From: Rhizobium leguminosarum bv. viciae USDA 2370
GTDB taxonomy: Bacteria > Pseudomonadota > Alphaproteobacteria > Rhizobiales > Rhizobiaceae
Direction of reading: 5' to 3'
Length of the DNA stretch: 64,000 bases
Assembly (NCBI RefSeq): GCF_002008365.1
Contig: NZ_MRDL01000015.1
Coordinates: forward strand, 310,001 to 374,000
Part shown: positions 61,377 to 64,000 of the stretch, piece by piece
How positions within the stretch are numbered: position 1 is the first letter of the stretch
Layout: every line of letters begins with the position of its first letter
Notes under the pieces: model-generated
Database searches by the model: none
Told to the model about the DNA's origin: nothing
The model's input: the letters and a program-made list of their open reading frames with translations, nothing else
Position numbers and translations under genes: made by a program

Positions 61377-62206
61377 GCCGCCCACTCCGGCTTGCGGTCG
61401 AGCACCGGCAGCGGATGGCGGTTTGCACCGATCTCGGGCATGCAATTCAGCAGTCCTTGCGTATAGGGATGCTGCGCATGTTTGAGATCGGCCGCCGCCA
61501 GTTCCTCGACGATCTTTCCGGCATACATGACGATGACGCGGTCGCAGAAGGAAGAGACCAGCCTCAGATCGTGGGAGACGAAGATCAGCCCCATGCCACG
61601 CTCGGACACCAGCTTGTCCATGATCCTCAGCACGTCGAGCTGCACCGTCACGTCGAGCGCCGAGGTCGGCTCGTCGGCAATCAGCAGTTCCGGTCCGGCA
61701 ATGAGCATCATGGCGATCATCGCCCGCTGCCCCATGCCGCCCGAAACCTCGTGCGGATGCAGGTCGAAGACACGTTTCGGGTCGCGGATCTGCACCGCTT
61801 CCAGCATGGCGAGCGCGCGCTCGCGCGCCTCCGCCTTGCCGACCTTCTCATGTGTGCGCAGCGTCTCGCAGATCTGCCGTCCGATCGACATGACGGGATC
61901 GAGCGAATATTTCGGATCCTGCAGGATCATGGCGATGCGCTTGCCCCGCAGCCTGCGCCTTTCGCCGGCAGACGCATTGATCAGATCGATGCCGTTGAAA
62001 TTAAGCCTGTCGGCCGTGACGATGCCGTGTTTCGGCGTCAGGCCCATGATCGCCCGTCCGGTCTGCGACTTGCCGGAACCGGATTCGCCGACGATGCCGA
62101 GCCTTTCCTTGCCGAGCGTGAAGGAGACGCCGCGCACGGCCTCGATCACGCCTGTGCGCGTGGGGTAGCTGACCTTGAGCTTGTCCACCGTCAGAAGTGT
62201 CGTCAT
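61373..62206 (-). CDS. Peptide-type ABC transporter ATP-binding protein (DppD/OppD-like)
   Basis: 277 residues from the ATG at 62206 with AGGAGAG upstream, overlapping the permease stop. Walker A GESGSGKSQTGRAIMG near residue 37, signature VSGGMGQRAMIAMML near 150 (Gly-Met-Gly in place of the usual Gly-Gln), Walker B LLIADEPTSALDVT near 170. The C-terminus HAQHPYTQGLLNCMPE is typical of the Opp/Dpp group. Pairs with the preceding entry as the two ATPases. Confidence 0.9.
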   Translation of the reverse strand: MTTLLTVDKLKVSYPTRTGVIEAVRGVSFTLGKERLGIVGESGSGKSQTGRAIMGLTPKHGIVTADRLNFNGIDLINASAGERRRLRGKRIAMILQDPKYSLDPVMSIGRQICETLRTHEKVGKAEARERALAMLEAVQIRDPKRVFDLHPHEVSGGMGQRAMIAMMLIAGPELLIADEPTSALDVTVQLDVLRIMDKLVSERGMGLIFVSHDLRLVSSFCDRVIVMYAGKIVEELAAADLKHAQHPYTQGLLNCMPEIGANRHPLPVLDRKPEWAA

Positions 62207-63138
62207 TGGCCGCTCTCCTTGGGATCGAGCGCGTCGCGCAGGCCGTCGCCGAGGAGATTGAAGCCGAGGCTGACGATGAGGATGGCGATTCCGGGCATCG
62301 CCGCGACCCACCATTGATCGAGGATGAAGCGCCGGCCCGAGGCGATCATCGCACCCCATTCCGGCAGCGGCGGCTGCGCCCCGAGGCCGAGGAAACCCAG
62401 ACCGGCCGCCGTCAGGATGATGCCCGCCATGTCGAGCGTCACGCGCACGATCAGCGAGGAAATGCAGAGCGGCATGACATGGCGCACGACAATGCGAAGC
62501 GGCGAGGCGCCCATCAGCTTCACCGCCGAAATATAGTCGGAACGCCGGACCGCCAGTGTCTCGGCACGGGCGATGCGCGCATAGGGAGGCCAGGAGGTGA
62601 TCGCAATCGCGATGATCGCGTTCTGGATGCCGGGACCGAGAGCGGCGACGAAGGCGAGCGCCAGCACCAGCTTCGGAAAGGCAAGGAAGATATCGGTGAT
62701 GCGCATCAGCGTCGCATCCACCCAGCCTCCGGCATAACCGGAGACGGTGCCGACGATCAACCCGATCGGCGCCGAGATGATGGCGACGAGCGCGACGACA
62801 AGGAGCGTCAATCGCGATCCGTAGATCAGCCGGGAATAAATATCACGGCCCTGGTCATCCGAACCGAGCCAGAATTCCCCCGTGCCGGGCGGCAGCAGGC
62901 GGGCGTTGCGCAGATCGCCGACAACGGGATTATGCGTGGCGATCACATCGGCAAAGGCGGCGATGAAAAGCAGCGCCACGATGATCAGCAGGCCGACGAC
63001 GGCGAGCCTGTTTGCCGTGAACTGCCGCCAGGTGACATAGGTGCGGCCGAGGCGGGCCTGCATGCGCGATTGCGGCCGGTCGGAGAGCAGCCATTCGCGG
63101 CGGCTCATCGCAGGAGATGGGCTGGCATTGGCCGTCAT
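62203..63138 (-). CDS. Peptide-type ABC transporter permease (DppC/OppC-like)
   Basis: 311 residues from the ATG at 63138 (MTANASPSPAMSRREWLLSD), overlapping the upstream permease stop; the longer frame to 63570 is not coding. Five to six helices; the periplasmic segment WLGSDDQGRDIYSRLIYGSR near residue 93 and the coupling loop ETLAVRRSDYISAVKLMGAS near 200 are family signatures. Inner-membrane partner of the DppB-like protein. Confidence 0.92.
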   Translation of the reverse strand: MTANASPSPAMSRREWLLSDRPQSRMQARLGRTYVTWRQFTANRLAVVGLLIIVALLFIAAFADVIATHNPVVGDLRNARLLPPGTGEFWLGSDDQGRDIYSRLIYGSRLTLLVVALVAIISAPIGLIVGTVSGYAGGWVDATLMRITDIFLAFPKLVLALAFVAALGPGIQNAIIAIAITSWPPYARIARAETLAVRRSDYISAVKLMGASPLRIVVRHVMPLCISSLIVRVTLDMAGIILTAAGLGFLGLGAQPPLPEWGAMIASGRRFILDQWWVAAMPGIAILIVSLGFNLLGDGLRDALDPKESGQ

Positions 63139-64000
63139 CGGTTTCGCGTCCTCGGGTCGAGCGTCCGGTAGAGAAGATCGGACAGAAGATTGATACCGAT
63201 GAAGACCGTACCGATGACGATCGTGCCGCCGAGCACGGCGTTCATGTCGGCGTTCTGCAGCGAATTGGTGATGTACAGCCCGATGCCTGGCCAGGAAAAG
63301 ACGGTCTCGGTCAGCACCGATCCCTCGAGCAGGCCGGCATAGGAAAGCGCAATGACGGTAACGAGCGGCACGGCGGCATTGCGCAGCGCATGGCCCCAGA
63401 TCACCCGCGTTTCCGAAAGCCCCTTGGCACGTACGGCGACGATATATTCCTGGGAAAGCTCGTTCAGCATGAAGCTGCGCGTCATCCGGCTGATATAGGC
63501 AAGCGAGAAGTAGCCGAGCAGGGATGCGGGCAGGATGATGTGGCGGAACACATCGTAGAACACATCCCATTGCCCCTGCCAGGCACTGTCCAGCAGGTAG
63601 AAGCCGGTGATCGGCGTGAACGTGTATTCGAAGACGATGTCGATGCGGCCGGGAAAGGCCACCCAGCGCAGTTGCGCATAGAAGATCACAAGCGAGATCA
63701 GCGCCAGCCAGAAGATCGGCACCGAATAACCGATCAAGCCAATGACCCGCACCACCTGGTCGACGATGCTGCCGCGGCGCACCGCGGCGAGAACCCCGAG
63801 CGGCACGCCGACGAAAGCGCCGATCAGCGTTCCGAGCGTCGCGAGCTCCACTGTCGCCGGAAATGCACGGCGAATATCGACCATTACCGGATTCGTCGTC
63901 AGGACCGAATTGCCGAAATCGCCGGACAGGATGCCTTTGATATAGATGAAGAACTGCTGGTAGAGCGGCAGGTTGAAGCCCATCTCCTGGCGCACGCGCT
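63135..64000 (-). CDS. Peptide-type ABC transporter permease (DppB/OppB-like), N-terminus outside the window
   Basis: About 288 residues visible; the frame continues past 64000. Includes QEMGFNLPLYQQFFIYIKGI, the conserved early segment, and the coupling region NELSQEYIVAVRAKGLSETR followed by VIWGHALRNAAVPLVTVIAL. First visible gene of the unit; the substrate-binding protein gene is probably further right. Substrate (peptide, nickel, or sugar of the family) cannot be told here. Confidence 0.9.
   Translation of the reverse strand, partial: RVRQEMGFNLPLYQQFFIYIKGILSGDFGNSVLTTNPVMVDIRRAFPATVELATLGTLIGAFVGVPLGVLAAVRRGSIVDQVVRVIGLIGYSVPIFWLALISLVIFYAQLRWVAFPGRIDIVFEYTFTPITGFYLLDSAWQGQWDVFYDVFRHIILPASLLGYFSLAYISRMTRSFMLNELSQEYIVAVRAKGLSETRVIWGHALRNAAVPLVTVIALSYAGLLEGSVLTETVFSWPGIGLYITNSLQNADMNAVLGGTIVIGTVFIGINLLSDLLYRTLDPRTRNR

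Overview
The window reads as chromosomal DNA of a Rhizobium of the R. etli / R. leguminosarum group. The evidence is the high G+C coding style, the linked cyclic beta-1,2-glucan genes ndvA and ndvB beside an expR-like LuxR regulator and pyruvate carboxylase, the order phbB-phbA-phaR-rpmF-mtgA-ispA, a SAM-II riboswitch before metA, RpoH2 and CarD, and short palindromic intergenic repeats typical of rhizobia. I saw no tRNA, rRNA, CRISPR array, prophage or conjugative genes. The genus is an inference from gene content and synteny.

Layout. 1-3.8 kb: amino-sugar catabolism operon (GntR regulator, SIS deaminase, nagA, second SIS protein cut by the window edge). 3.9-6.2 kb: galM, then metA behind a SAM-II riboswitch. 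6.4-13.8 kb: BacA/SbmA-like ABC protein with a degenerate ATP site, a secreted protein, ABC-F ATPase and thiamine pyrophosphokinase, then a divergent MarR/MFS efflux pair. 14.2-22.3 kb: M48 lipoprotein protease, rpoH2, carD, fdxA, an S4 protein and a Suv3-like helicase. 22.4-23.1 kb: a gene-free stretch with three 53-bp direct repeats and 16 GANTC sites. 23.1-31.1 kb: small envelope proteins, PHB synthesis (phbB, phbA, phaR), rpmF, a frameshifted GST, a 2H phosphoesterase, mtgA, ispA. 31.2-38.1 kb: DoxX/cupin genes divergent from tetR, a hisC remnant, ispG, an MFS transporter with a DeoR regulator, an EamA transporter. 38.2-41.4 kb: polar amino-acid ABC transporter and an FMN reductase. 41.6-59.4 kb: pyc, a frameshifted expR, ndvA, a patch of insertion-element debris and MITE-like palindromes with a broken glyoxalase gene, opgC and the 8.5-kb ndvB. 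60-64 kb: two tiny genes and a peptide-type ABC transporter running off the right edge.

How genes work together. NdvB polymerises and cyclises periplasmic beta-1,2-glucan, NdvA exports it, and an OpgC-family acyltransferase encoded directly downstream of ndvB probably decorates it. PhbA and PhbB make 3-hydroxybutyryl-CoA for storage polymer and PhaR adjusts this pathway. RpoH2 and CarD are global transcription factors. Five loci (gst, hisC, expR, glyoxalase, IS481-type transposase) carry reading-frame lesions. Those in gst and expR are single-base and could be sequencing errors.

The best candidates for something undescribed are the GANTC-rich triple repeat at 22.4-23.0 kb, the metA leader whose terminator overlaps the riboswitch 3' strand, and the ABC half-transporter at 6.4 kb that lacks a normal Walker A.
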